From positions 102,699,371-102,763,370 of the forward strand of contig CM060695.1 of assembly GCA_030686995.1 (NCBI GenBank): a stretch of DNA of 64,000 nt, read 5' to 3'. Position numbers and translations under genes: made by a program. A model generated the notes under the pieces. That model made no database searches, had not been told where the DNA came from, and saw only the letters and a program-made list of their open reading frames with translations. Source of the DNA: Artemisia argyi. Lineage: Eukaryota; Streptophyta; Magnoliopsida; Asterales; Asteraceae. Shown here piece after piece: positions 1-15,219 of this stretch (position 1 is the stretch's first letter; every line of letters begins with the position of its first letter).

Positions 1-607
1 TCCCGAGGAAGACATACTTCTCCTTGATAAGTTGCTTAACGATGATCCATCATCTCTTCCTCCAAAAGAACTTCATAACGAGGAAGTCAAATATGTTGAA
101 AAAACTGATGACTTCCCTGAGGTCGAACTCAAAGACCTACCACCTCATCTCGAGTATGCATTTTTGGAGGGTGACAATAAGTTTCCCGTAATAATAGCTA
201 AGGACTTGAACGAGGAAAACAAAACCGCTCTCATCAAAGTTTTAAAGTCACACAAGCGAGCCATCGCTTGGAAACTTCCCGACATCAAGGGTATTAACCA
301 GGAATTTTGTATGCACAAGATTTCGATGGAGGATGACTTTAAACCGGTGGTTCAACAACAAAGAAGGATAAATCCAAAAATTCATGAGGTTATCAAGCAA
401 GAAGTAATAAAACTTCTTGATGCCGGTTTGATTTACCCTATATCAGATAGTCCTTGGGTTAGTCCCATTCATTGTGTGCCCAAGAAGGGTGGTATTACGG
501 TTGTTAAAAATGATGATAACGAGTTGATTCCTACTCGATTGGTAACGGGATGGCGTGTTTGCATTGACTATCGAAAGTTAAATGACGCCACCCGTAAACA
601 CCACTTT
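1..607 (+). pseudogene. Ty3/gypsy (Athila/Tat-like) pol fragment, start of reverse transcriptase (element A)
   Basis: The frame is open from the window edge. It shows the linker upstream of plant gypsy RT (LPPHLEYAFL) and then the RT N-terminus: QQRRINPKIHEVIKQEV, the segment ending LLDAGLIYPISDSPWVSP, HCVPKKGG, and WRVCIDYRKLN. The family continues with the RT palm and its YxDD box, but here the frame ends right after the 'ATRKHHF' segment, where the 3' LTR of copia element B begins at 608. The fragment is therefore the upstream side of an insertion site; the rest of element A should lie beyond B, outside the window. Family-level identification is firm. The Athila/Tat lineage rests on remembered similarity. 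Confidence 0.9.
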
Positions 608-1101
608 TGTTGATCCCAGTTGAGCAAACGATCTTATATAGAAGTTGACTTGATTAAAACACTTAAACTAAAACGCGGAATATTAAAGTTTAACTTAAGG
701 AGAACAATTCACTATCAACACTTCAATATATTAATAATACGAGCACTCAACAATGCTAGGGTGTTACAACCTTGAAGTGTAAACGAAACTAACACAACAC
801 GTACATCAAACTAACCATAGGATCCTCCTTTTATAGGCCAAGGAGTCCTAATAGGTTTACAATATCTTTCTATGAAAGATAAGAATATTCTAGATACATA
901 AGATATATACACAATCTATTCCATACTTATCTATTACGTATACATGCATATCTCTTCAGCGGTAGATTCCACTAGCAGTATTCTTCAACAGCAGCACTTT
1001 GAATGTCAGCAGCAGAATCTTTATCCTTAGCAGCATTCTCACCTTAGCAGCAGTTTCACCAAGCAGCAGTTTAACTTAGCAGCATAATTCAAAACCCAAC
1101 A
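608..1101 (-). repeat. 3' LTR of element B
   Basis: The 494-bp LTR has TGTTG...CAACA ends and is bounded on the inside by a purine tract (minus strand) and on the outside by the broken gypsy ORF. A TATA-like CTATAAAAG reads on the minus strand at about 828-836. The stretch 975-1085 is full of AGCAGCA units that recur elsewhere in B. The partner LTR is not in the window. Confidence 0.82.
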
Positions 1102-1117
1102 ATCCTCCCCTAAACTT
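1102..1117 (-). other. Polypurine tract of element B
   Basis: On the minus strand, AAGTTTAGGGGAGGAT directly abuts the LTR start TGTTGGG. This is the expected plus-strand priming site. Confidence 0.75.
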
Positions 1118-1216
1118 AATATTTATTTCTAAATCATTAAGTTTCTTCAAAGCTCAGTTAAACACCAGGAGGATGCTTCCAAAGACTTATATCTTCTAAT
1201 TTCTTTGAAAGCTTCT

Positions 1217-3640
1217 TCAAACAGTTGAATTCAAAATCTTTTCATACTTCTGTATCAATGTATAAGCTTGATTATCTGACACAGGCTGTTTTTGACACTT
1301 GAGAAATCGAGGTCTCAATATCTGTCTAAGTATCCCAAAACACTTATTTAGACTAGGATAATCTTTCTCTACCAACAAAAACAAAGTAACTGAGCCTGTC
1401 CTTAATTCATGAACTCCACAAGATTGATACAGAAACCATTTATGTACCTTGCTGCATACAATGTCATTCCATTCTTTATCACCAGGCAGAGGATCAAACA
1501 TATTCTTCAAGAAGCGATACATTACATTTTCAAATGTAAGATTAATATCAAGAACAGTATCCATGTTCTTCCCATCATATTTGTCTTTGTCCCCATATGG
1601 CAATAATATCATCTCTATCCATCTTATCAAAAATCTGTGATATTTCCTTACAACCTTGAACTTCATGATTTGATCCCATAAATTCCCAATATCCTTCACT
1701 TCCACCTCTTATCTTAAAAGTATATGAGATAATAGGATGTTTTTTAGCTAAAGGTTTTTCGGATTCTTCTATCACAGCTAAAGTTGTCTCTTGTCCTTTT
1801 TCAACTTCTTCTTCTTTGTCCATCTCACTACTGCTTTCTTCAGAAATCTTTTGCTTTTTCCTAGTAAAAGTCTTGTGACCAATACTTTTTCTTTTAACCT
1901 TTTGACTAGGAGGAATTTCAGCTTCTGTCACATGTATATGCTCTGCCTCAACAACTCTGTCAGGTACCAACTTCTTATTCATTTGAGCAATATGTTCTAA
2001 ATCTTCAGCACAACCCATAGGATAGAAGGTATCCATCTCTTTCTTAGCTTGTTGATACAAGTTAAAAGCCTCTTGATCAGACTTGGGTTTTAACTGTACC
2101 AATTTCCATCCCTTCATATTCTTTAGGTATCTTTCTTGCTCTCTTCTTTATTGCAATGGTGTTGGACCCCTGAGTACCTTTTTCGTTCTTCTAGCAGCAG
2201 CATCTTCTTTCCTTTTCTTTGCTGTGAACTCTCTTATCCAAGCTTGAACAACAAAAGTTGGAATTTCTTTTTCTTCATTTTTAACCAACTTGGAGAGTTC
2301 TATGTCAGAATCTATTCTTATCTTTTCTTCAACCCACTCCTCATACCTCTTTAAATCTTCAGTTTCCTTTTCAACCTTTTCCTTTTCTTCCTGAATCAAC
2401 TGTTGCTATTCTTGATCAATCAACTCTTGCTCTTTCATTGCAACAATTGAATCATGTTCAATTTGTAATTCTTTGGGCCACAATTGAAAAGGAATCTGAG
2501 AGTAATCAAACCCTTTATGCATTATCTTTGGTTCTTCTACCAGCTTGCCCTTTCCTTTGTCAGTAGAAGATGATGAAACAATCTTCTTTTTTTGAGCAGC
2601 AGGTTCTCTGATTACTACTCCTTTTTGAGGTATTCTTGGTGTAGATGATGTGATTGTAGATATTGGTTGTTGTAGTAGTGATTGAGTTTGTTGTGATGTA
2701 TGTTGTGAAGATGATTCAGATGGAACCTCTGCTGTCTTTTTACTTAACAAAACCATAGCCTCAGCAGCAGCATTGTCACTAGACCCAGCAACAAAATCTT
2801 GTGCATCAGCAGAATTGACCTTTTCACTAGCAACAGGATCAACAAAATCCTTAGCTGTAGAGTCTTGAGCAGCAGCAGAGTCATTAGTCTTGTTAGTAAT
2901 AGCAGCATCATTTAGTTCTTTTGCCGCAGAGTCACCCAAAGTCATCAAAGCTTCACCAATCAACCTTGTTGCCTTCACTAATTGCTCAGGCCCCAAAGTC
3001 TTAAGTTTCTCCACCACTTTTTCTTGGGTAGCAAGCACTTCTTCCATTACAACCTCATTTCCTGATTTGTCAGCAATCACAAAACTATCTACATCCTGAG
3101 GACTTTCCACCTACATATCACCAACTTCTGGAACCTCCCCTGAAACTATTCCAGCATCCACATCTTGAGCATTATCAACTTTCATCAAATCTGCCTCCCC
3201 TGAACCCATGTCATCTTTCTGCTCCTCATTCCTCCCCTGTTTGGAAGCATCCTCTTCCAAAGGAACAGAGTGTTCAGATGAACTCACAACTTGAGAAGTG
3301 CCCACTTTCTTCAATCTTCTTAAGGAGGATGAAGATCTTGATTTCCTTAAGTTCTTGATCTTCTTTTGAAATTTTTTAATCAATTTGGCTTGTCCATCAA
3401 CAATAGTAGAAAGACCAAGAACTTTATCCTCCAATGTATCACACTTCAGCTCCTAATTTGTACAAGTAACCGTCAATTTCTTAATAAGTTCCATACTAGT
3501 CTCATCACTTCGACCTGTGTAACCTGGTCCGAGAGGTGAATCACTGACATTGTCATCATGTACAAGATTTTCCATCAATTCATTTGTCACTGTCCTGTCC
3601 TCATCACTTCGACCTGTGTGACCTGGTCTGAGAGGTGAAT
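1217..3640 (-). pseudogene. Element B ORF3, 3' part (env-position accessory protein)
   Basis: This is the C-terminal two thirds of the B accessory ORF. The pieces at 3434-3111, 3110-2406, 2399-2148 and 2117-1575 share one frame with the part beyond S (40893-42031). Only stops separate them, at about 3453, 3111, 2406 and 2148. One frameshift near 1.7 kb leads to the last piece, 1705-1217. In order it shows a basic coiled region (KKIKNLRKSRSSSSLRRLKK), an S/A/D-rich low-complexity region, an E/K coiled coil (IQEEKEKVEKETEDLKRYEE), and a C-terminal globular part (FDKMDRDDIIAIW; LYQSCGVHELRTGSVTLFLL). I recall this architecture from accessory ORFs of Asteraceae copia elements; its function is unknown. 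No membrane segment or signal peptide is evident, so an envelope role is not supported. Confidence 0.75.
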
Positions 3641-3641
3641 C
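3501..3641 (-). repeat. Direct repeat inside B ORF3 at the S insertion site
   Basis: A segment of about 42 bp (CATCACTTCGACCTGTGT through GAGAGGTGAATC) occurs at 3501-3542 and again at 3599-3641 with two or three mismatches. The second copy ends exactly where S integrated. Confidence 0.8.
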
Positions 3642-3645
3642 TTTG

Positions 3646-3987
3646 TGTTAGGTACCCATATTGATATCACACAAGCAAGAATGAGATAGATATAAGGATT
3701 TGGGTGATTATGGGAATGAGAGAAATATAAGAGCAATAGTTTCCTTAAGATTTCAAATAACCAACCAAGTTTACAAGTGACCTAAGGTTTCTATTTATAG
3801 GGAAGGAGCTAGGGCAATCCTCTCCTTCCATACATTAAGTCGTGTGGGCTTCAAGGCCCATGGACTATCTAACTTAAGTCTAGTAAACTTGAAACATTAC
3901 ATAAGTGTAAGTAAATAATAACTAAGCAACCTAATATTATTACAAATGACCGAGACTTGAAAAAATAGTAAAACTTTGATCCCAACA
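3646..3987 (-). repeat. 3' LTR of element S
   Basis: This 342-bp repeat with TGTTAGG...CCCAACA ends matches 40542-40887. It has a minus-strand TATA box CTATAAATAG at 3791-3800. Confidence 0.95.
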
Positions 3988-4001
3988 ATCTCCCCCTAAG
4001 G
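3988..4001 (-). other. Polypurine tract of element S
   Basis: The minus strand reads CCTTAGGGGGAGAT directly before the LTR start TGTTGGG. The core GGGGGAG recurs at four other places in S. Confidence 0.85.
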
Positions 4002-6233
4002 GTCGGTCATCACGGTTGCTTGATGTTTTTGTCATGTCTTCATCTTTGACTTTCATAGCTTTGGACGTCTTTCAAAAATCATTCATCATTCTTTGTTCTT
4101 TGTTCATTGTTGTTGTGATAGTGATCGAGTTATGAAGTTGTCTGCCTTTCGTCACTTCCGCGTCTGTGGTGGTAGTCCGCCATTCCAACATGCTCATACA
4201 TCTTTGAATTCTGACTTATATATGCACGTAGTTCATTTTCTTTCACTTTAGATCTTTAGTCTTTATACTTTGTAGATTCTTCTTTTTGGCGTAGAATCTT
4301 TCTTTGAACTTTGTGTTGCGTTGATCTTTGAGGGAGTTTTTGATGACTTCAAGATGCATGTATGAGCATGTGGAATCCGTCGCCATGGATATGATGTGTC
4401 CCTGCAGGTAAACAGTTAGCAATAAAACATCCAGTACTTACAGATAAGGAATTAGAGATCATCAACAGCATAGTGTGAAGACTCCTTCTAACCCTTATCA
4501 AGGCCGTTCCCATGTCAGATACTCCCGAAGGAGCTTACAAGACCTACTAAGTAGCTCAATGACTGGGTGAGTCGCTGGGGATCACTCCACGATTGTAGAC
4601 CGCTATGAAACCACCACAAACACTAAGCGTAACTCGCAAGGAGTTACTGAAGTGACCTGCTGTCAGGGCTATTTGATGTTGACCCTGGCAGGATTTCCGC
4701 TCAATCATTGAGAAATACTTATGTAACTTCTCTCATAAACGTTCTCGGCAGATTGCTAGGATCTGCGAAGGACTCGATAATTTACAGCTAGTGTCCATTG
4801 ATGTAGAATACCAGTTGTAGAAATACTAAGTGTTCCTAAGAGATCTTTGATGTATCTCATGGCTCTAGATTTGAAAAGTGCACACTTAGGTTTCCTATGC
4901 GGAGACTAGGGAGGGGTCTCCTGCTTCAATATCAACCATCTCTAAGAGATAAGTCGATAGATTACACCGGTTCCCTGTGAGAATGAAACAAGCTCTTTTA
5001 AGAGAACTTGAGTGGTTAAGAAGGTTTAGTGCATTGCGTCACTGGGTCCATGACGACTTTATCTTCAATATCGCTGTTGCCTTAGCAACAACCAGTAGCA
5101 TATGAATTGAACCCGGTGTCTGCCCTAAGGTTGAACATATGGAGGGATATTTCTTTTCACCCTTTTTCTTTATTTTTTCTTTTTAATTCTTCAACCCCTT
5201 CTTTCCCCTTTCATTCTTTTCTCCTTTTATCGTATCATACCTAAGGACTTCTAATTCTAACTATTGGTGATGTCCTTGGGTAGATCCCTCCGGCTCTGGC
5301 AGATCATAGGACGGTTTTTCCTATCTTAATTACCTTATAACTCCATGATTATCCGACAACAGCCAAGAAACATTTTATGAAAATCTCTCAAAGTGTTTGT
5401 GATTATCAAACATTTTGTTTAACACTTTGAGAGTTTTTATGTTTTCTTTTGAAAGGGCTCCCCCTTCACATGTGCTCATAAGTGTTTAATAAATTTGCAC
5501 ATGCAGGAGGAGCAAACACTTTTGGATTGATCCACTTTCAGTGAACAAGACCGATTCGAGACATGCTTACATCACTAGTTATACTAGCTTGAAGTTATTA
5601 CCCGGCCTGGTCAAGTCCACAGAAAGTTTATCGAAATGGTACATTTCTACTAAGACAAATCCTTTTCGAGACACACTTACGTGGCTAGTTAAAGAGTTCC
5701 ATTGTCAGCTTTTAGGTGACAACTAGCTCTAGTAACCAACTTGATGTTATTACCCGTCGAGGATAAGTCTTTTCGAGATTACTAACTTTTATGTTTCGTC
5801 AATTCCTGGGTCAATTCTGAGTCTAGCTCGCATGAGATTTGACTTAAAGCAACTTTGAACTTTCATATTTTAATCACATTCACTTTTACTTCTCCCCCTC
5901 AAAAATAGCATATGAGATGTTGTTTTTGTTAAACTTTTGATTAAAATATGCTTTTTGAGTCTTATGGGGAGATATCAACAAGAACTTTTGTTTTTAACAA
6001 CGATGATTTTGTATCAAGTGCTCCCCCTCAACAAGTGAATTCTTATTGAGGTGAAATACTTGTCTTTTGAGCAGAGTTATGAAAATCAGAAAATGTTTGA
6101 TTAACTCTACTCAAAAGTAAGAAGCCTTTGCTCCTTATATTAGGATTGAGGCACTGAAGCGTACCTCAGGGTCCTTTCTGTACAAGAATGGGTTGTACAC
6201 TGTTATGTGTGCACAAGCCATTGTTTTAACAAA
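4002..6233 (-). other. 3' untranslated region of element S with several PPT-like hairpins
   Basis: There is no coding potential I trust over 2.2 kb between the ORF3 remnant and the PPT. The sense strand has GGGGGAG motifs at 5458-5465, 5892-5899 and 6021-6028, each in or beside an inverted repeat. A long hairpin has arms at about 5380-5396 and 5421-5437. Two imperfect direct repeats sit at about 5547-5618 and 5654-5770 (shared TTATTACCCG and TTCGAGA blocks). The block 4380-5150 is less AT-rich than its surroundings and contains short self-complementary stretches; I recognise nothing in it. Confidence 0.6.
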
Positions 6234-6285
6234 TCAATCAAATGAAACAATTAATATTGAAAAGTGAATACTCATGTGTACCAGT

Positions 6286-7979
6286 TTAAGCATCATTAGT
6301 GATTGGAGCATCAAAATCTGTGAACTGTGGTTCTGGTCTTTTGAAGAGTCTGATGGGAAATGAAGGTCTGACACCGATATAACTTTCCAGTCGTCTGATC
6401 TGCTCCCGACGGGATAACCTTTCTTCAATCTTCACAAAAAAGTTCCTAACTTGTCTTCTTGCACTGGATTTCCACCTTGGAGTTTCACCTTTTGATATCT
6501 TAATCCGATCATCATTCAACCGTTTGACAAGGCCATCGCGAACTGTTTTAAGCGTGACATCACAGAACTTGTGTAACTCATCGAGCCTCATAAAACTTAT
6601 TAACTTTTTGCTATTGAGGTAGGTGAAGCTAAAAGATGGTATATGGATGAGCGAGTACTACGACATCTGATTAATTCCAGGAAATGATACTTGTGGCTTT
6701 GTCAAATTGATCTTCTGTTGGTAACTTTCCACTCCAAGCTGAAGATCTTCCACTCTTTCTTGAACTATCAATCGTCGTATGAAGAGAAGTAGAGATGACA
6801 TGAAGTTGTATTGAGTTTTAGAATCGAATCCACGCATTCTTCCTTAAACTTTTTCTAAGTACATGTCTTCAATGTCATTAAGATAAAGGTCAGGAAAGTC
6901 TGCTTCAGAGAATTTGTACTTCTTTTCATCTTGTCTTTTAACTACAATCTCATTCATGAACATGTAGTTAAACCGTTTCGACTCTTGAATCTCCAAGATA
7001 ACAACGATCTTTGACTTATGATTTACATTCTCCAATGACTTTGTGTCTAATCTGTGAGTGTAACCGAGACGACGACGTTCTGACCAGTGCTGAATCCCGT
7101 GTAAAGCATCTCTGTCGTAAGCTACAATAGAGTCGCTAAATACTGGAGTAGATTCTTCAATTGCAGGAACTTCGTATCTTGCGGCTGGTACTAAGATAGT
7201 CAATGAGGAAGCATATTTCTTCTTAGATTTCTCTTGAGTGAGTTGGAGGTTATGAAGATCTTTGTTGAAGAAGAAGCGATAAGGTATCTTAGGATTTTCG
7301 GGAAATCCTTGCAGTGGTAAAGGTTTACTCCAATCGGTGAAGTAAGGTTTATCCTATCTTTTAAAATAGGTGTCGAGATTCGCCTCAGGATTTAGCCAGT
7401 TAAACTTGCCAGACATTGCACTAGCTATATTCTGCATATGAAACTCGAGTTCCATCTTGTTTCCAGATCGAGACTTGAGGAATTCTTGTGCTTCCCGATT
7501 GATTCTTCTGAGCTCCGCCTTCGTGAGTTTCTCAATCTGAAGCTCCTTCATCATAACCTGAGCATATTGCAGTGTATTGCCTGGAAGAGGTTCTTCATTT
7601 TCGAGTGGAGGTTGAGCTTTGACCAATTCTGTCAACCAATCATTTTCATGTGTGTCATCATTGTCGAGCCATGAATGATGTCTTCTTTTCTTTGATTTCT
7701 TAGACTTGGACGTAGCATCCTTGTCTTGAGCTTTTGATGTTGATGATGGTCCAGGTTGAGAATCGGGAATTGGGGAGGCACGGTACTCGGTGTCGGGTTG
7801 CCCTTGGTAATCATCAGTTGGGTGCATTAGAGTTTCTTCCTCATCTGTGGGACCTTGACCAGTAGCTGAGGTGTGTTGCTGATTTCCAGGAGGAGTAGAA
7901 TCCTTTTGTGGTTGTTGAGAAGATGATGGACCGGTACCGGACTTGTGTTTCTTACCTTTAGAGTTCGGGTCTGGGTCGT
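6286..7979 (-). pseudogene. Element S ORF3, 3' part
   Basis: The pieces 7995-7354, 7203-6844 and 6591-6286 are in the same frame as 19558-19114 once G1 is removed. Between them, stops occur at 7354 and 6844, with more just before 6591. Visible parts are a hydrophilic S/Q/P-rich stretch, a basic KSKKSKKRRHH patch, a helical segment (LQIEKLTKAELRRINREAQE), a DKPYFTDWSKPLPL-like segment in the untracked gap, and a C-terminal domain with FSEADFPDLYLNDIEDMYL, ERVEDLQLGVESYQ and RREQIRRLESYIG. This C-terminal arrangement matches, from memory, a very abundant retroelement-encoded protein in Tanacetum annotations. Its molecular role is unknown to me. The first residues of the 7995-7354 frame, upstream of 7979, belong to the G1 LTR. 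Confidence 0.75.
7975..7979. repeat. Left TSD of G1 (GTCGT)
   Basis: GTCGT at 7975-7979 is repeated at 19109-19113 directly outside the G1 LTRs. Confidence 0.93.
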
Positions 7980-11057
<3,078 letters not shown>

Positions 11058-11060
11058 GAT

Positions 11061-11072
11061 TGGCATCAGAGC
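11061..11072 (+). other. Primer-binding site of G1
   Basis: TGGCATCAGAGC starts three bases after the 5' LTR end. It differs by one base from the initiator tRNA-Met complement TGGTATCAGAGC. Confidence 0.82.
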
Positions 11073-12066
11073 TAAGGTTATAGCGAACTAGGATGTATCT
11101 TGGACCATAGACTATAACCATATATCATTTTATTGACCTGGTTCACAAGTGACATGTCTTCAGATACTCACCCTGGCATCCTTTTATCAGATTCCGACAT
11201 TGAATATGCCTTGTCATCTTCCACTACCATTATACCACCAGTTGCACTTACACCACCGTTAGCACTATTGATTTGCCATAGGAACAGGTTTTCCTATCAT
11301 TCAGCCCATACATAGAATGCCTTTTGGTAGAGTATTCAGACTTAATCTTAATGGACATATTAGATTGCTTATTTCAAGGGAGATAGTGTGTTTTCTTTCC
11401 TTCACTAGTAGAGCACCCACTACTCAGGTACTATCACCACCGTCAGCTACTTATTACACTATTGGTCATCCTATAATGCGTACTTTAGTTTTACCTCTTA
11501 GATGTCGCGAGGTAGCGCGAAAGAGGGTAGTATTCCATTCACTAGTACCACCATTGTCATTTTCCTTTTCCATTCCCACTTGCCATGAACTAGATAACAC
11601 CTAGTAGATAATACAAATACCACGGACTCAACAGGAACATCCGCAGATTCTTCAGGAATGGTTCAGAACCTACATTATCTAAGAGTTGATAGATGCAGAA
11701 CTTTAGACACCACTTCAGGACTATCTCGACCTTATGATGCCACAAACCTGACTTCACACAGAGGGACACCAGGAAGTCCCTAGACCAGACTTATATCCTC
11801 ACTAGCTTTTACTATTATTCTAGCCACAGAAGATGTAGGACATAGTCTAAAGAACTTGTTGTCTTTTGATTGTTGTACAAACAAATATATCAAGTGTGAC
11901 TCTACTATGTAAGAAATGGTTGTGCTATTTGTGATATCGGTTCACGTAGACCGAAATTTTCATGTATTATATTCATGTGTTGTGAATATGATGACTTTGA
12001 TTAACTATATATTCTCATGGTCTCTTATGATTTGATAAAGAGAGATTTAAGCAAACCACTCCAAGC
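11073..12066 (+). other. G1 leader between PBS and gag
   Basis: About 1 kb of 5' untranslated leader. Two small ORFs (11133-11315 and 11317-11604) lack any recognisable domain, and I treat them as chance. Confidence 0.55.
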
Positions 12067-13035
12067 ATGACGCAAGCTGTTGTTGGACAAGTCATTGCTA
12101 AGAACATAGCCACCGCCCTCACTAAAGAACTTACTCACGTGGAATTTATGGGGTGCAATCCTCCCTCCTTTAGCGGAACTAGAGACACAAAGGAATTTCT
12201 CAAATGGTTCGAAGAAATAGAAACAATATTTCAATGTGGCGACTGTCGTAAGGAAGACAAGGTTAAGTTCGCCACATGCACTTTTCAGGATCATGCCCAG
12301 GAATGATGGACCAAACATATTAAGATGGTGGGAGTTGATGCTGCTTACTCACACTCTTGGGAGAAACTAAGAAGGATGATGAGTATAACATTTTGTGTAG
12401 GAAATGAATTACGAGCAAAAGAACAGGAAACACTAAACTTTACCATGGTAGGAAATGATGTTGACGAGTACACTACTCATTTTTATGAATTAACATGACT
12501 AGGTCCTGCAATGGATGAACCGGAAAGCAAGAAACTTGAAAGGTACATCGGGGGACTCTCAAATGGAATTCGTATGTTGGTCATTGCATGGGAACCCGAT
12601 ACCATGTCTGAAGCTATCAAAATGGCGATCGAAGCAAAGGAACTCATAGTTCACGCCAAGACATCAGGAAACAATAGTGACAATAAAAGGAAGTGGAACA
12701 ACAATCTAGGTTGCAATATTGCTCAACAATCACCCAAAGGACAAGAAGTGAATAAAGCCTTTGCTGCAGAACCGCACATAAAGAGAAGGTATACTGGAAA
12801 GTTACCTTACTGCAACCTGTGTAATCAACATCACCGAGATCATTGCAGTAAACCGTGTGGAGTGTGCAAGAAGCAGGGTCATCGGACTAAGGATTGTAGG
12901 AAACTCACAAATCATAAGATCCCAGGGAGTTGCTTCAAATGTGGAAACTTAGGGCATTTCAAGAACGACTGCCCGGAGCTAAGGAACAAGGAAAATCAGG
13001 AACTTGGAATCAAGACTGAATCGCTCGAGGAATAG
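12067..13035 (+). pseudogene. G1 gag (retrotransposon gag domain plus three zinc knuckles)
   Basis: The frame starts at ATG 12067 and runs to 13035 with two in-frame TGA stops, near 12304 and 12496. The N-terminal half has the plant gag domain (NPPSFSGTRDTKEFLKWFEE; YIGGLSNGIRMLV). The C-terminal half has cysteine/histidine clusters: CNLCNQHHRDHC, CGVCKKQGHRTKDC and a canonical CFKCGNLGHFKNDC. The first TGA replaces a Trp of the expected W-W pair; both stops can be explained by C-to-T (or opposite-strand G-to-A) changes. In the family this is the capsid/nucleocapsid precursor that packages element RNA. Confidence 0.88.
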
Positions 13036-15219
13036 CGTGAGTTTTTGAAAGAGAACTGTCAGGATATTAGCAACATCAAGGATAACAACAATGTTTCAGC
13101 AGGAGGAGCCTTGTTTCAATATATTAACCGTAGTTCGAGCCCTTTAGGGTTGTATATTTCCTTTTGTACTTACCGTTGGTACGATGACATAACCTAGTTG
13201 TATTGAGCACTTTTCTATCCAATGTAATATCTATCCTTTGTTACCTCTGTGATAATCATAACCATTGTTTACTCCATTTTCTATCCTAATTGCTCAAACT
13301 TCAATCATTTCGCAACATTTTAGCATTGTCTTATCAGGGATTAGACTGATTTCGTTTTTGATGAATTAGTAGACTATTACCATTCGACAAGATTCACCCA
13401 CGTATCCAATACACCATTCAAGCTATTTTACTATCATATGGGGAAATTATTTTACAGAAAAATTTCTGAAGTAAGCAATTTTATTACCATCCTATAAATT
13501 GATTTTCTGTCATTACACCAAGTATTTACTATTATTACGCGAGGCAATTTTCATGTTATTTGAAAGAAAACATCAGGATACCATTTTTAATAACAATGCG
13601 TTGAACACCATCTAAAACTTTTGAGAAAAGTTATGATATTTTGACAAAATCTAACATCGCATCATTAGTCCTCAATTGTACATAGCCTGATCACCTATGT
13701 AAAATTCAGGAAGGATTATGCCATGAAGGAAATAATTACCTTTTCAAAGAATTGTTAATAACAATCTTCATTTAAAAGTTTTGTAAACAAAGGAACTCTT
13801 CCATAAACATCCCTTTTGCCGAACTATCCCTGGATACTTACCCCACCTGTCACCCACTTAGCCATTAAGTTGGATTTTCCCATTGACTTCCCTAAGAGAG
13901 ACTTTCCATATAAATTACATGCAGGATTCCTCTATACAATAAAAGCAACGAAAGGATTACAGAACTACTAACCAGGACTAGAAGTATATAGTGAGAGAAT
14001 TCATAACTCAACAACAAATTCTAAGATACTGCGAGACCATCCGAATCACCATCTCTGACTTAGTTGCCAAATTCTATCGTTTAAGGTTACTAGCTAGACT
14101 GAGCTACAGGATTGAACTCAATATAAATGTCCGCAAGACAACACAATAGAAATAAACCAAGCTTCTAATTGAGACTGTAGAGCATTTCACTTAAACATGG
14201 CCTCATCCATATATAAACTTTCCTGCAGTAAGTTTTCACAAAGGACAATTGTTTGAAACAAGAATATCGATGTAGATTCCTCTAAGGCATTATGTCTCTA
14301 GAAATTTCCGATAACCTCACCTTCATACCAAGCACGGGATCAAACCGGAACATATATCCTCATCTACATGGGAAAACAGAATAGACATTCATAGACACAA
14401 CATCAAGTGATACGTTCGCCTTGCCAATTACAACGATAAACTATTTCAGGACTTAAGTTAGTCTAAATACCTATGCTTGTAGTTATGCCTGATAACCACC
14501 AATAGGCATTATCAAACCTCAGGAACTAAATGTTAGACATCTATGCATTTAAGCGAACATTTCCCATTCTACCATTTTATCCTTGTTAGTGTTTTCACTT
14601 TTAAATAAAGTTGATGCGTTTACATAAATCACATACCTTGTGGAAAAATAATTTCTGAAATTCCTATTTTGAACAAGTACGATCCTTTTTGGTCAATCTT
14701 TAGCAACACTATTGTACAATGAGAAATATACATAGACATCAAACTTTGGTAAGCAGTCTTAATCACAACATGTTTGAAAACATTTTTCTATTTCATAACT
14801 ACTGAAATTTTGAATCAGCAGGAAAAATATTACTAAGTAAATCATTTGCTCCATTTTTCTAAGTTCGTTTATTCAGAAAAAGATTTCAACCAAAACTCAC
14901 AATCGCGAGACAAATTTCCAGAACCAATTTCCCTACAACATCGCTTATGCATTTAGTATTTGTGACTTGACAATAAAGAATATTTGGAATATGTGATGAA
15001 GGAATTAGGAAGGACATCACAAATTAATCACGAACTTCAGTAGTGGAGACCAAACCCAATAGACAAAGAAGGACATATGTCTTATCATCCGTTGGAACAA
15101 AACACAAGGAATCAAATTGTTACCTATATTCTATCCCTTTCAGATAACGCCAAGTTCGAAGGACCGAACGTTGTGGAATTAGTCACAAAGGTTTATTGTA
15201 CCCATTTTAGTTATTCCTG
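13036..15219 (+). other. Unreadable G1 internal region (expected protease-RT-RNase H)
   Basis: About 2.2 kb lies between gag and the integrase remnant. In a complete gypsy element this stretch would hold protease, RT and RNase H and be longer. I find no RT box or continuous frame, so it is deleted and/or heavily mutated. Confidence 0.6.

Noticed and set aside
1217..3434. Reading B ORF3 pieces as separate host genes
   Set aside because: They share one frame with the part beyond element S and lie between a copia pol and its LTR, so they are pieces of one retroelement ORF.
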